From Gibbula magus (lineage: Eukaryota; Mollusca; Gastropoda; Trochida; Trochidae), in NCBI GenBank assembly GCA_936450465.1, contig OW388289.1, positions 67,206,420-67,270,419 of the forward strand: 64,000 bases of DNA, written 5' to 3'. Both the position numbers and the translations under genes were made by a program. This document shows, piece by piece, positions 1 through 12,879 of the stretch. The notes under the pieces are model-generated. The model saw only the letters and a list, made by a program, of their open reading frames with translations. It ran no database searches and was not told the DNA's origin. How positions within the stretch are numbered: the stretch's first letter is position 1; each line of letters begins with the position of its first letter.

Positions 1-3000
1 CTATTTTAGAAAAACTGAACATGTACAATGTCGCACTTTTGATGGTAAAAGTCTTTGAAAAGTTCTTTGTAACTTAGTAATTACGCAAAACATATAGCTA
101 TGCGTGATACCTCTTTTTAAGGATGAATTTATGTACAACTCTTTGAGGAGCCGCAATTTTGGAATAAAACACTTTTCGCAGGGTATTTACTTTGGGAGAA
201 TTATTGTTCTTTAACCCTTCGAGATAACAACATGATTAATAGCTAATCTTTAATGAGATAAATTGAATAATCAAAATTCCATATCCCCTTAAGCAATCTA
301 AATAATAATTACATCTACTTGTATTGCAACCTTAGCATAGCATGTTCTGTGTTACACCTAATTATGAAAAGTATTCATTGTACAGAAGGGAAATAAGGGG
401 TATTTAAGTCAAACATGGGGTTCAAGGTCAGCAGAAGCTTGAAGTCCTAAGTATGGACTTGCTAATCCTATTTATATTTGGGATCACAATATGTACAATA
501 GTAAAAGTATTTACTTTTCTGGGACGAGGTTTCGGTGGCCTAGTGGAAAGTCTGTTTGGACAGTCAGTGCTAGTTATTAGAGCCTGACTCTGCTGATAAG
601 CGATGGAACTAGGCGTGCGACTTGCACGATAGAGTCCTAACTATACAAATATATAGTTCATGTATTAATCATGTGTTAATCACGTCAACATAGTCACTGT
701 TAATACTTATACTAATTACCATTTTTCAAATCAATGAAATATTCCCTTCGCGATTCAATGGCGAAAACATGTGTATACATTATGAAGTGTTTTATTTTGA
801 CTGTGTTTAGAAACGTGCCGAATGGTTTTCGTTAATAATTGTGAATGTACATGGATGGTTCGACTACAATTCTGTCTTTGAGATTTAATTAATACTCGAC
901 CTTCATCCCTTTGATTTGTGTTTCTGTATAAACTTTAAAACTTAATATATATTTTGTATTGGCACAGCATTATCAGCCTGACAGGAATCGGTCGATGTAT
1001 TAGAATTTACAATCCTCAATATCGGTTCTAAGTAAGCTGAAAACGCATATTTTATGAACGTTTCAACATCGTGTTGTTGTCCATACATCCTCATGTTCTT
1101 ATGAATACAACTTCCAAATGCTCTTCACAGACTTCATCATACCAACATGTATTCGTTTTACAAAAACAAATTTGAATGTAAATATTACAGTAAACTAATT
1201 GTCTAATAACAAGACAAACCTGAACAGAACTCACATAGCCCCGCCGAATGTTTTTCAACGTGATTACATTTGCGTCCAATTAAAGGAACTCTGGTCCAAG
1301 CGATCTTGAGACTGCGGTAGAGACCGTTACGCAATGGGTAACGAGGTCACGTGACGCAAACTTGGCGCAGGCGAGCGATCGCCGGCTTTTCGTATCAAAA
1401 GTAAACTCGTCTTAATCGGGATTCGTAATCAAAACGTAACTCGTACTAAAAATGCCTGGATATAGGTTATATTTTGCTTTGCATGTATTAATAAATAGTT
1501 CATTTCAGATTTAGATTCATTTATTATCCTTACCTTTGCAGACAATTAGTACAATAAGAAAACGGTGTGGGTACAGGTTGTATTAGCATCATAAATGTGA
1601 AATAGATAAAATCATTTGTCTGACAAAACAGCAAAGATGTGCCGAATAGAAAATGCCCGTGAAGAGAAAAAGATAAGTCGCCGACAAAGTAATTTACACC
1701 AAAAACATCTCACCACACACCAATATGTACACCTCTTCCTGAGTTGTTCAGGCTTCAGATGACGTATTTGAAGAGTAAGTTTTTATACATTTATTAACAT
1801 TATTATTACTGATAATATTATATATGAGACAAAATTAATATAACCATTTTCAACTCGCAATTAGTTGACAGGTTGTTGATACAATATTACGGAGTCTTCT
1901 TCCACAATACAACTTCACAAACGGGATTAAATGTAAATGTAAGTACTCGTATATTATTTAAACGGCATTTATTTCAGGATCTTACATGGAAAGATGGGTT
2001 GACAAACACGGTTACAAGTACATTTACACGTGTATATGTTGTTTATTATTACCATACTTCATGTGATGTTCATCCATGATTGTGTTTCAACAAATTTATT
2101 ACGATATTTCACAAAGAAAGCCGTAGTTTATCAAGGTGCTTAATAATACTAATAATACAATTAAAATGCTACTGGATGATTTCAAGGAATGCATAAGAGA
2201 GGTAATAGTGTGACATCGATTTCCTGAAAATATGTCTCCGTGTTTGGTGAAAAATCAAGGTTTAATTTTACATTTCATTTAAAGTTTTTTTTATTTGTTG
2301 CTATAACGCTTGATGTAGTTTAAACGTATTAAAACACTGAAAAAGTGACGGAATCGGCAAACAAGCAAAAAAATGCTTGCATAAATGCCTCTCCCTACAA
2401 ACTGCAAACACACCAAACAAACAAACAAATAAGTTGCATACATTGAACAATCATGAAATATTAAACCAACAGGCATGTATATGGTACCAGATTACAAGAC
2501 ACAATTGAAGGCGTTAAACTTTAAAGATGCTGAACGTTACATAACAGCAAGGCAATAGATGATAAGAAATAATTAAGAAACAAAGATTGATTTAAGAAAA
2601 ATCCGAAAATCTTTTAGATTTAACGATAACATTGTGGATGGATTTTAGCAGTACACGATTTTCTTGGTTCTTTGGTCAAGCATTTCCTTGCAATGTGGAT
2701 GTTATATTGAAACATGTTGTAAAGAAACATTCGTTTACTCTTGTACTATTGTATATACGTTTGATATCAGTGACAAAGTATATCAATAAGTGTAATAAAG
2801 TTACATTGTGTATCAGATATAAAAGGTTACTATAATTCCAAGTGTGTCAATCAAAATATTTTAATGTAATGCAAACCATAAACACAATGTTTTATGTATA
2901 AGATTTTCAACAAGCTCAGTGAAATTAACATTAAGATTGCACCATTGTACACGCACACATATACAATATGATTATACACATTTATAGAACACGATCGAAT

Positions 3001-3970
3001 GAATGAATGATGTTACCAGATGCAGCCTACTACACTCTCGTAAATGAAAACGCAATTGATGGGTAAATACGATGATAGGTCCAATACAAATTCTCAATTT
3101 AACATACCATATAGATGTTTCTTCAAAGCAGAGAAGTGTTGTAACAGCAAATTAGTTTACGCAATTAAGCTGAACAAAGTCATTTACGCTGAGTAGTGTA
3201 ATTATGTTTTTACAGATAAAAAGTTTATTGGACCGGTTCAATTATATAACAAATGGCATGTCGGTGACCGGCGGCATTTCAATTGTCATGTTAATTGTCA
3301 AAAGTTTGGTCTTGGTGACACACAAACAATCATGAAATAACATTAATGCGACTGTCAGTCTAGATATTTGTCAGCCAATTAAACGTTCACTGAAAGGTTG
3401 GAACATATATTCCACCAATGGAATTTAGGGATAGGATGAGCTTTGTATTCTGTGTTCTTTGGCGAAAAACCTTCAACAAGCAGATTTGGCATTTGAAGAA
3501 TAACTTATCGCTGACATAGGACGATTATCATTGGACATGGATTATTAAGCTCATGGAGAAAACAGGTTCGTTATTCTAATCTTTGTCATCATTGTATATT
3601 GCTATTCGCATGCGAAATACTTGCAAAATCATCACAATTGTACTTTTGTTATTTACAAAATGATATATAGATACATGTTTCTTGAAGAGCGATACGTAAG
3701 TCCTTTAGCTAGTTTGCCGATTCCCTTCTTTTTTTATCATGATAAGAGACAATTACCATGTAAAACAAAACAGACAGTTAGAAGTATTTGTTTCGATTAA
3801 AATGCATTCATATTCGCGCTTGTACGGCAAGTAGTGGCGAGTAGGCCACTGCGCAACGGAAACATATAGCTGCGTAGGGGTAACGCTAGTTCCATTTTCC
3901 CACTAATTGAATTTACGCTTTCCAGTGTTTTATTCAGGAGCACAGTGTTCCTTTAAATGTACATCCAATG
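1..3970. other. AT-rich DNA without a recognisable gene
   Basis: I see no conserved coding exon, RNA gene or transposon protein here on either strand. The open frames are short (under about 85 codons), stop-rich on both sides and match no family I know. Confidence 0.6.
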
Positions 3971-4405
3971 TGTTGTTTGGAGTCACATATTGCAAACCTT
4001 ATAAATGGTGTAACTTTATCGAGAAGTACCGACTGCTATGGGCCACCATGAAAGTAGACTGAGCATATTGACGATATGAAGGTAGAAGTAGTGATTGTTG
4101 ATCGAAAACAGGACAATACACAACATAATATAACAATATAACAAACAAGAAGACACATTTGAGTTGATGATGTTTAATAGGTAACATAACTACTATGCAT
4201 GTAAATTGGACGTACAGTTTCGGTTTCTGCACATGCATAATGCTGTTACTCACTTTTAATTGGAAACTAGTAGTTATGATATATGTGGCGATTGGGGATA
4301 AATATGCAAGCTGGGTGAATTTATTTGTATTATAGACAGCACCTGTGGTGAGTTGGAACGTTTTAAAGCCAAATAAAATGTATGAAACACAATGGATGCA
4401 CCTTT
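3971..4405 (+). repeat. Dispersed repeat, copy 1
   Basis: About 435 bp that reappears, diverged, at 9,460-9,920 in the same orientation. Shared blocks include the GGxGTCACATATT region, a GATCGAAAACxGGACAAT block and the TGAAACACAATGGATGCACC end. No protein is evident. It is probably an old non-autonomous mobile element or a local duplication. Confidence 0.6.
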
Positions 4406-4559
4406 AAAGAATGAAGCATAACCGTAACACTTCTTCACCCTTACCTGGAAGATGTTAGAAATAAAAGAATTATTTTTGGTCCTAAGATAAGGAAAACACA
4501 TAAAGTGACACATCTTAGTTAACAAAAGTTATGCAAATACGTAAAACCAAATTGAAAAC

Positions 4560-4782
4560 CTACAACTTAGCCATTAGAGGTTTACAGCCTATCAATATCA
4601 AATGTCTTATAAAAACACTGTTGAAATTATTAAATGTAAACAATTTGAAATTGTTCAATAAAGTAAGACACTTAAGTAATAAATGGTAAATTTCATCATC
4701 AGCCACACATTGTTCACATACTGTCTTCACTATAGGGTCATCAAAGGCCTCTTGTAAATATCGATATGCAATGACAACATTC
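4560..4782 (-). pseudogene. Possible LINE C-terminal fragment
   Basis: The minus strand reads an open stretch containing C-x2-C-x8-H-x4-C (VCEQC, then DDEIYHLLLKC), ending in a stop near 4,560. The spacing resembles the C-terminal zinc-knuckle-like motif of many non-LTR retrotransposon ORFs, and two better examples are at 36,292-36,418/43,534-43,739 and 45,633-45,781. The upstream sequence does not show the usual IETGRY block, so a chance motif or an unrelated exon is possible. Confidence 0.3.
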
Positions 4783-5891
4783 GAAAAATCTACATAGAAT
4801 ATGCAAATTTAGTCAGTTGATAAATGTCTTTAAAAAGGACACCTAATGAACCTCGGCCATTAGGTGAACACAGTCTATGACGATCTATTAGAATGTTTGA
4901 GGTCTCCAATGCAGACACGAAATCTATATTAAAAAAGAGTCATTGACTCTGTAGCTCATCAGGCTATCGGGCGTTATACAATAAAGAAATATTAGAGCCA
5001 TGGACTCTGTAGATCATCAGAAATTGCATACAGGTTGACGCCTTAGCGAGTGAATTGTTAAACAACTGCTTGCATCAGAGTATATTTATATTATGTTATT
5101 ATAATTGCTTCAGAAGATATGTAGTAAAATTAGAACCATGTCCACTGTACATGTAGCTATATACATGCTATAGTGATTAACGTTGTAGACATTACATTAG
5201 TTCAGATAAAGCACAATTCAGAGCCATAAACTTAAAACAAAAACGTCTAAAACTGATCAGTGCATGAGACCAACATGACTGGACCACATGGTTGTTATAG
5301 TTGGCTAAATAATAACATTCCTGCAATTATCTTGAATAAATTCTCAAAGTAGCTTACATAATTCATCTCTATTCTCCAAATCATGATAAATGATACAAAA
5401 CAGTTAACTTTCAACATAATTTTTACATATACAGTAATTCCTTGACCCGACGATTATTTAATCACAACAAAAACCTCATTGCAGTTTGTTTTAAATTATG
5501 ACTATTGTAAATGAAGTACATGCCATGCGGTTAAACTCCACTTCAATATGCTTGTCAAGGAATTAATTTTGTAAAGGAGATAGCCACTAGTTTCTTTGCA
5601 TTTGCTCAATTTGAACTAGCGATTATTCAAGGCAGGCGATTGTGTATTTCAAAAATAGATCATATGCATTTGTAGTTCGCACGTATGTGCTTCTTATGTG
5701 ATAAATAGTACCATCAAAGTAATAGTAATCTCAATAGACTATACTTTCCACTCAGTAAATAATTCATTGCTAAGTTACAAAAAACGGTGTAACATATATT
5801 TAAACGTATGCATTCTGTCCAAAGTGTGAAGATGATTATCACTTAGCTCTTCAAACTAAACAATTTTGATTACTTTCCACACATTTATTTC

Positions 5892-6022
5892 CTCTGTGTA
5901 TACCACTGGTACTGTATTGAACGTTAACAGTTTATCTGTGTACACCACTGGTACTGTATTGAACGTTAACAGTTTCTCTGTGTACACCACTGGTACTGTG
6001 TTGAACGTTAACAGTTTCTCTT
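5892..6022. repeat. Three-copy 42-bp tandem repeat
   Basis: Three consecutive units of 42 bp starting at about 5,892, 5,934 and 5,976, each with CCACTGGTACTGT and TTGAACGTTAACAGTTT. Because 42 is divisible by three, the repeat stays open in several frames on both strands. That explains the overlapping short open frames here, which I do not regard as genes. Confidence 0.85.
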
Positions 6023-6272
6023 TTAAGTACGGGAGGTATGCGGCTCTTCCGGACTGATATTTGCAATACATCAAAATATAGAAAAATTCTAGGAAAACAA
6101 CATGATGGTAATCTTTCACTTATGCAGCAGATGACATGGTACGTGCAATGGTATATCTAACACTTGCAAGAAGTGAACTCAAGCAAATTGTATGCCCACA
6201 AACATCTCAGATAACACATTCAACACATATTTCAGTTATCCATAAGCGAACGTTTCTACCTTAACTGACAAT

Positions 6273-6560
6273 GAGCGCTACTTGAGCGCTACTTGAGCGC
6301 TACATTGAGCGATCAATGAGCAATTTAAGCGCTCGCTGTTATGGAACAGAACCCTGGGTTCCGTTCAATAACAGCGAGCGCTTAAATTGCTCATTGATCG
6401 CTTAATGTAGCGCTCAAGTAGCGCTCAAGTAGCGCTTACTCTCTCTTGAACGATACAGTTTGCTCGCATTGTTACATTGAGCAATCGCGTTCAAGAGAGG
6501 TTTAATGTAGCGCTCAATGAGCGATTATTAAGCGCTCGCTGTTATGGATGTTATGGAACA
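6273..6560. repeat. Fold-back repeat rich in GAGCGCT motifs
   Basis: An inverted repeat centred at 6,355 with arms of about 82 bp and few mismatches. The arms carry repeated GAGCGCTACTT and end centrally in GCGCTCGCTGTTAT. A second nested inverted pair (CTCTCTTGAACG against CGTTCAAGAGAG) lies at 6,439-6,500, and a third half-copy of the arm follows at about 6,505-6,560. This is typical of a MITE or nested fold-back insertions. Confidence 0.75.
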
Positions 6561-6569
6561 GAGCTCTGG

Positions 6570-7870
6570 AAGAGTTACTGCCCTTGACCTTGAGCATTGC
6601 TACCATCACTGTATCGCTAATTTAAAGCTTGAGCCGCACTATAAATAGCGCGAGATTTGCCGAGACAAATATGGAGTGGCAAATTCAAATAGGTCACCTA
6701 TCCACTGAGAGCAAACAAATGCTGATATATAAAGTCACAGAAACTGTTGAGTATTCATACTTGTTGTATTTATACAAAAGACTGGTGCAAGTCATTGTGT
6801 TGAATTTTTCAGTCAAACACATAATTCTTAATTCATATGGAAGAAAAGATTATTTGAAATCATAAGGAAGTCAGTACGTTAGCAGAGAGAGATTGACAGG
6901 CACAGAGGTCACGTGTCAGAGGTTATGTTTACATCCTGGTACCACATATGCCGGGAAATTGCCATTTAGCAGGCAGCTGAAAATCCCAATTTGACACATA
7001 CTGATTACAATGATAAAACTGTGAAATGAGACCTGTTTACAAGTTGTTGTTTTATTCTGAAAGTGAACTATTCACTAATATTATATATGGTATGTTTACA
7101 TAATTTGTAATAAGGTAGACAAAATAATATTGAGATAAATATTTTAGAACGAAATATATAAAGAATTCATGATTCAATATCAGCAAAATTATCAATGATT
7201 TAATTTCAGGATTTTAAAAAATGAAAGCCTGTCTCAGCTCGAAAAGGAAAAAGTATGTTGAAACAGCAAAATATTGCATGATCGAAAACTGAACAATTCG
7301 TTAAATTGGAAGCTGTAATCAAACTATAAACTAATCACCCCATAACTATTTAGTTTCGGAATGCACTTGAAGAAAGCTTTCATTTGATATATGACATGAC
7401 ATGATCAACTTAAAAATAAAAATAATTTAACAATTTACCGAAACGCGGGCGGCCATCTTGGAAATGGCGGCCATTTTGAAAAAGCCACCAGCTAGAATTT
7501 GCAGAACTTTGTGCCATTGACATAAGGAAAATATTTTTAAGGTCTTCAGAAAAAATCAGCTTTTTACTATTTTTGTCCACCTCATGTCTAATGGTCCTGG
7601 CCTACTTTCGCCAAACGATATTTTGTCCTTAATAAACTATTTGCAAGATACGTGGTTATTGTTGGTTATTTATCATACAATTTGTAAAATATATATGTAT
7701 TCGGCCATGAATATGTCCGATTGAGATACGAGTCAAAACTCGCGGCTATCTAAAATGTCGTAGATTTCTAGATATTTATATGAACATAATAAAATATAAT
7801 ATGAAACACATGAACAAACCTTATCTGAAATCCAAAATATAATCCAAAGTTGAATTAATACAGAAAGAAT
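6570..7870. other. AT-rich DNA without a recognisable gene
   Basis: No supported exon. A GGCGGCCATCTTGG / GGCGGCCATTTTG pair at 7,449-7,477 resembles a motif common in dispersed aquatic-animal repeats, but I cannot define an element. Confidence 0.5.
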
Positions 7871-7875
7871 GAAAG

Positions 7876-7992
7876 CCTTTCGTTCAGCTGTATTCCGTCC
7901 ATGTAGTCCTGGTCTCTAAGACTGGGGACATGAAACACGTGCCCGTCTGTTACATGTTCATGTCGAGGAAGAGGAAAGTGGACTATGAAGCG
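7876..7992 (+). pseudogene. Exon of a MULE-type transposase-like protein
   Basis: A 39-codon open stretch ending at a good splice donor (GCG|GTAAGT) reads FVQLYSVHVVLV, then GDMKHVPVCYMFMSRKRKVD. From memory, the pattern of QLYS-H followed by K-x-VP and MS-x-RKR-x-DY is the core of the MULE transposase domain found in FLYWCH/MULE-like proteins of invertebrates. An in-frame TGA lies two codons upstream, so the exon starts at about 7,876 or the copy is broken. No neighbouring exon was recognised within several kilobases, and low-complexity repeats follow directly. It is most likely an isolated transposon relic. Confidence 0.45.
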
Positions 7993-8025
7993 GTAAGTTA
8001 TAAAAGTTAAGTTAATGTAATGTAC

Positions 8026-8760
8026 TGTACTGTACTGTACTGTACTGTACTGTTATAGAATTATAGACAACTTGCATAGTCTAATCTCTCTCCCTCTATC
8101 CTTCTCTCCCCCCCCCCCCCCCCCCTCTCTGTCTCAGTCTCTCCTTTCCCTCTCTTTTCCCTCTCCTTCTCTCACCTTCTCTCCCTCTCTCTCTCTGTCT
8201 ATCTCTCTTTCTCTCTCTTTTCCTTCTCTCCCGCTCTCCCTGTCTGTCTGTCTCTGTCTCTGTCTCTGTCTCTGTCTCTGTCAAACGACAACATGTTGTT
8301 GTGTGGTAGCGAATGTTCCCTACTGGCTACAGTTTTTCAGTTAGGAATATATCTGTATAACGTTGTACAATTATAGACAACTTGCACAGTCTAATCTCTC
8401 TCCCTCCGTCCCACCGTCCGTCAAACGACAACATTTTGTTGTGTGGTAGCGAATTTTATACTGGCTACAGTTTTTCAGTTAGGAAGATTTAACTGTATAA
8501 CGTTCTACAATTATAGACAACTTGCACAGTCTAATCTCTCTCCCTCTCTCCGTCCGTCCCTCCGTCCGTCCCTCCGTCCCTCCGTCCCTCCGTCCGTCCA
8601 TCCGTCAATCCCTCCGACCCTCCGACCCTCAGTCCGTCCATCCGTCAATCCCTCCGTCCCTCCGTCTCCGTCTCCCCCTCTCCCTCCCCCTCTCACCCTC
8701 CCTCTCTTTCTCTCTCCTTGTCTTTCTGTCTCTCTGTCTCTTTCTCTCTCTTTCATGTTG
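8026..8760. repeat. Microsatellites and three-copy larger repeat
   Basis: A (TACTG)n run at 8,026-8,052 is followed by poly-C, (TC)n and (TCTG)n at 8,083-8,280. A (CTCC/GTCC)n tract with longer sub-repeats lies at 8,400-8,750. The segment containing TTATAGACAACTTGCA and TCTAATCTCTCTCCCTC occurs three times (about 8,062, 8,371 and 8,511), with TTGTTGTGTGGTAGCGAAT between copies. The pyrimidine strand bias keeps several frames open on both strands, but the predicted peptides are low-complexity and not genes. Confidence 0.85.
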
Positions 8761-9459
8761 AAGTTCACTACTAACAAAAGATGCAGCCTTTGCATATGTG
8801 AACAAATGACACAAACTTTATATTGGAACCCTCAAAAGACGCAATGAATTACTAAATACCTGAATAACAAAACATTTTTGCTCAAAAACAGCCAAAAACA
8901 AACATCCCTAAAACCCATCTCTTTCAGTTTCTACTTGCAATTCTGAAATTACAGAGTGTGTGCACGCGTGTGTGTTTATGTATGTGGAACGATTAGCGGA
9001 CGGAAATATTGTGTATCATGTTGTGAAGTTAAAGCATTTAATGAAAAATAGTTTTTCGTAAGTCTTATATCTTGTTGTACAATGTTATTTCGATAAATAT
9101 ATCATCTCAGTTAAATGACAAAATTGGTTATATGAGTATTTATGCAATGTAGCTAAATTACGCATGTATTTTAATTTCACAGATATCTTGCACTATTTTA
9201 CGTCATACCATCGCATGTCGTTTTATTTATAGTTTATTAACATGTATTTATGTGTACGAAAAGAGCCATAATAATCTCTCTCAATACATTCCACAACAAC
9301 GCAATCAAATGATTGTGTATTTAGTCATAATACGTGATGAGATACACATGTGCAGTTGTTACACTGAGTTGCATAACTACTAGCTACGACAATCTCTGCG
9401 AAAAACTTAGTTTGTTCAGGTTGTGTTCACGAGACCTTGAAGGTCTGTCCATTGTGCTG

Positions 9460-9920
9460 TTGGGGGTCACATATTCCAAACGTTATAAATAGTGTTACTT
9501 TATCGAGGACCGACTGTTAAAAACTACCATTTTGATGATTGTCGACTTAGTACATTGACGAAATGAAGGTAAAAGTAGTGATTTCTGATCGAAAACCGGA
9601 CAATGTAACGCGTGAGTCGCGCGCCAATGAGTCAAACGTAATTTTGGAATCTTATTTAAAACAGGCAAAATAACAACTTTGGGTTGATCCTGTTGAAAAA
9701 TTCATATAACTATTGTGCATGTAAAGGGAACATGCAGTGTCGGTTTCTGCACATGCAAAATGATGTTTTTAATTGGAAACTAGTAATTATGATATATTAT
9801 GCGATTGGGGAAGAATATGCAAGCTGAGTGAATTAGTTTGTATTGTTAACAGCACATACTGTGAGTTTGAGCGTATTAAAGTAAAATATTTGTTTATGAA
9901 ACACAATGGATGCACCTTAA
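9460..9920 (+). repeat. Dispersed repeat, copy 2
   Basis: Diverged direct copy of 3,971-4,405, with small indels, including about 40 bp at 9,605-9,650 not seen in copy 1. The two copies lose similarity just after the shared GGATGCACC. The open frame starting at 9,773 is within and just after this repeat and is not supported as a gene. Confidence 0.6.
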
Positions 9921-10059
9921 TTCGGAATATAAAACTAATCATTAATGGTACCCTCTATGGTCTATGGTTATACTACAGCCTGCATTTAATTACCGACCCA
10001 TTCTGTAACAACTGTTACGATTTTTGTTCGATAAGTTTTGGTTTTGATATTTAAAACAA

Positions 10060-11680
10060 AAATTCAGAAGTAAATAACAAAATATTTGAATAAGTGTGTA
10101 TTTGTCGGATTCCGTCCGTGCATACAAAATCTTAAGTTAATGTAATTAATCTACTGCAACATTGTTAATGATAACGAAAATAATAAATGTTTATTTTCAC
10201 AATTTCCATTTTAAATTCCTCTAGAGCTTTCGGTTTAACAACAGATGGCTGTGGCTACATCACACATCATATGAAAGTAACATTACAATTACGTTTTGAG
10301 TTGGGTTTCAATCATTTGTTAAGATATCAGTAAATCGTAAATTCCAGTTTTAAAATACATTTAAAATAAAAAGTTAATTACATTGGTGATGAATTGTGAT
10401 GTTTTAAATGCAACAATAGCATATCACAAAACTGTCAATTTGTGAGAAGTACGTTCATAAGACGGAGTCTTTCTTGTCTCACATGTTGCGAATCAATAAA
10501 TCAATTAGAACGACGACAACCACTGAAGCGTTGTGTATATACCCAATCACAGTGCGTTATAATAAACAAAGTTGTGTATTCTGTTAATTAACAAATATTT
10601 CTCGCATTCATGAACACAAATGTCTAAATAGCAGGCTGATACCCTCATCAACATAATACAAGCTATTCTATAATATAACAAAATCGTTCAATAACTTTTA
10701 ACATCCTGTTTATCGCTGACCTTATAAAATGTCCAAATTACCATTCATTGTCAATACATCATCCCATATTTAATTACTGACAAAATAAAAAATAATAACG
10801 AACACTTGGTTTCAAATCGTAGTTCTCCATTAAAACAAAATGGACAGACAGGCAACTTGCAATATAATTACAATTATCATAAGACATCAGTTTAGTTTCA
10901 AAGAGTACGTCTTTTTGTGAGTTTTGGTAATGGTTGAATACCAGAGTGCGCCCAGACTGCCCTATTACTATGTATATATATACAAACGGATATGAATAAA
11001 CAAGCAACATGTGCTAACCCGTCATGTTTGACCTATATGTGACACACAGTTACTAATAACGTGATTAAAATGTGATTAACATTTATATTATTTTAATAAA
11101 TTTCCATCTGCATATCATTACAGTAAAGCAAGAATGATTGAATAAGTGTTATCTATAATTATTGAGTCATACACAGATAATAAGTAGACAACGTTAAATG
11201 TGTACCATTCTCGTGTATTGCACAGGATGTTTTATGACCCGTAATTGCTATCTTTAGATGGGCTCAACAGCGTGTATTCGCGACTTCGCATACATGTATA
11301 TTCGGTTGTGTATTTGTGAACTCTGATGAGAGTAGTCTCTTCTTTGACCAATACACATCCACGTGTACACTGTATATTGGACAAGCTTTCATTCTTCAAC
11401 AAATTAAATTGTATTATCAAGATAGCTAACATAGGTTTTCTGTTTATTGTATATTGTTGTCCCATATTTATTATTTAAAAAAACGGAAAATATCCATTAT
11501 CGGTATCGTTTGTGGAAATACAGTGAAACCGAATGAAGATGTGACAAACAAAAATCAATTTGTATTTGTATTTGTAAATGATAAAATGTATAAATGTTTG
11601 TTTTGTTTATGAAGCATATTACATCAAAACTGAATGCGAGTGTTATGTAGTCCGTTAGCAGCAAACGGCCTACTAATAGC
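10060..11680. other. AT-rich DNA without a recognisable gene
   Basis: I see nothing coding or repetitive that I can support. The frames are short, and homopolymer and AT tracts dominate. Confidence 0.55.
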
Positions 11681-12087
<407 letters not shown>

Positions 12088-12879
12088 ACAAAGTTCACAA
12101 TCAGAAGATTGTCAAACTCTCAGGCATGAAATATATAAAAAAATGATGGAGTCAGAAGTAGTAAACATCCATGTTATGACTAGCGCTTTCAGCTGTACTC
12201 AGCTTCTTCAGGCCATTACATACTGATGCAAATGAACACAGCTGACGTATAAATTGTCACATGCAGAACATTAAAGTATATCATGCTTGTTTTCATATTG
12301 TTGCAGACAAAATCCAAAGTGGCAAAGCTCACAGTTGTCATGTGTACAGCTTTGATTTCTTATCTATTAGTATTATGATACATTTTCAATAACGAGTACG
12401 CATCCTTAAATATGTCCCGTTAACACGCATTTGTTAGCTGATGTGAGGAATTTGTATTGTCAAGTGGATTGTCTTATATTTGGTTGAATCAAAATGTTGG
12501 TGAGAGGTAAAGATCTTTGTTTACTTTTAAAGGATATGTTTATAAAAATTGATCCGAAAAAATTAATTCATCAATTTATTAAAGTCATTACATTATTTCA
12601 GATCGGGGTTTGGGCCAGACTAGTATTTACGTTTTCTTAGTGATAAGTCACTCTAACGAAATCTATGTAAATTTAGAATCGCATTACACTCCTTAAAAAT
12701 ACAATATTTTAGAAAGGACACGCTTGATGATCTATGATGTTCTAATTATTCTTCTGGTCAAATAGAAGACGAATTTTACAAATGGTTAGTTTGTGACGCT
12801 TTGCAATCCACAAACGATGTATAATCTACTTATTCATAATATTATCTTAAAATACCTTGCCATGTTTATAAAAGATTAG

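Noticed and set aside
533..640. A-box-like TGGCCTAGTGG suggesting a tRNA-derived SINE head
   Set aside because: No B-box at the right distance and no second copy in the window.
2340..2420. Shared GGCAAACAAGCAAAAA stretch with 45,820-45,840
   Set aside because: Only about 20 bp are shared, too little to define a repeat family.
8072..8847. Overlapping open frames on both strands rich in Ser/Pro/Leu or Arg/Glu
   Set aside because: They are products of (TC)n, (CTCC)n and (TCTG)n tracts, and no conserved domain or splice context supports them.
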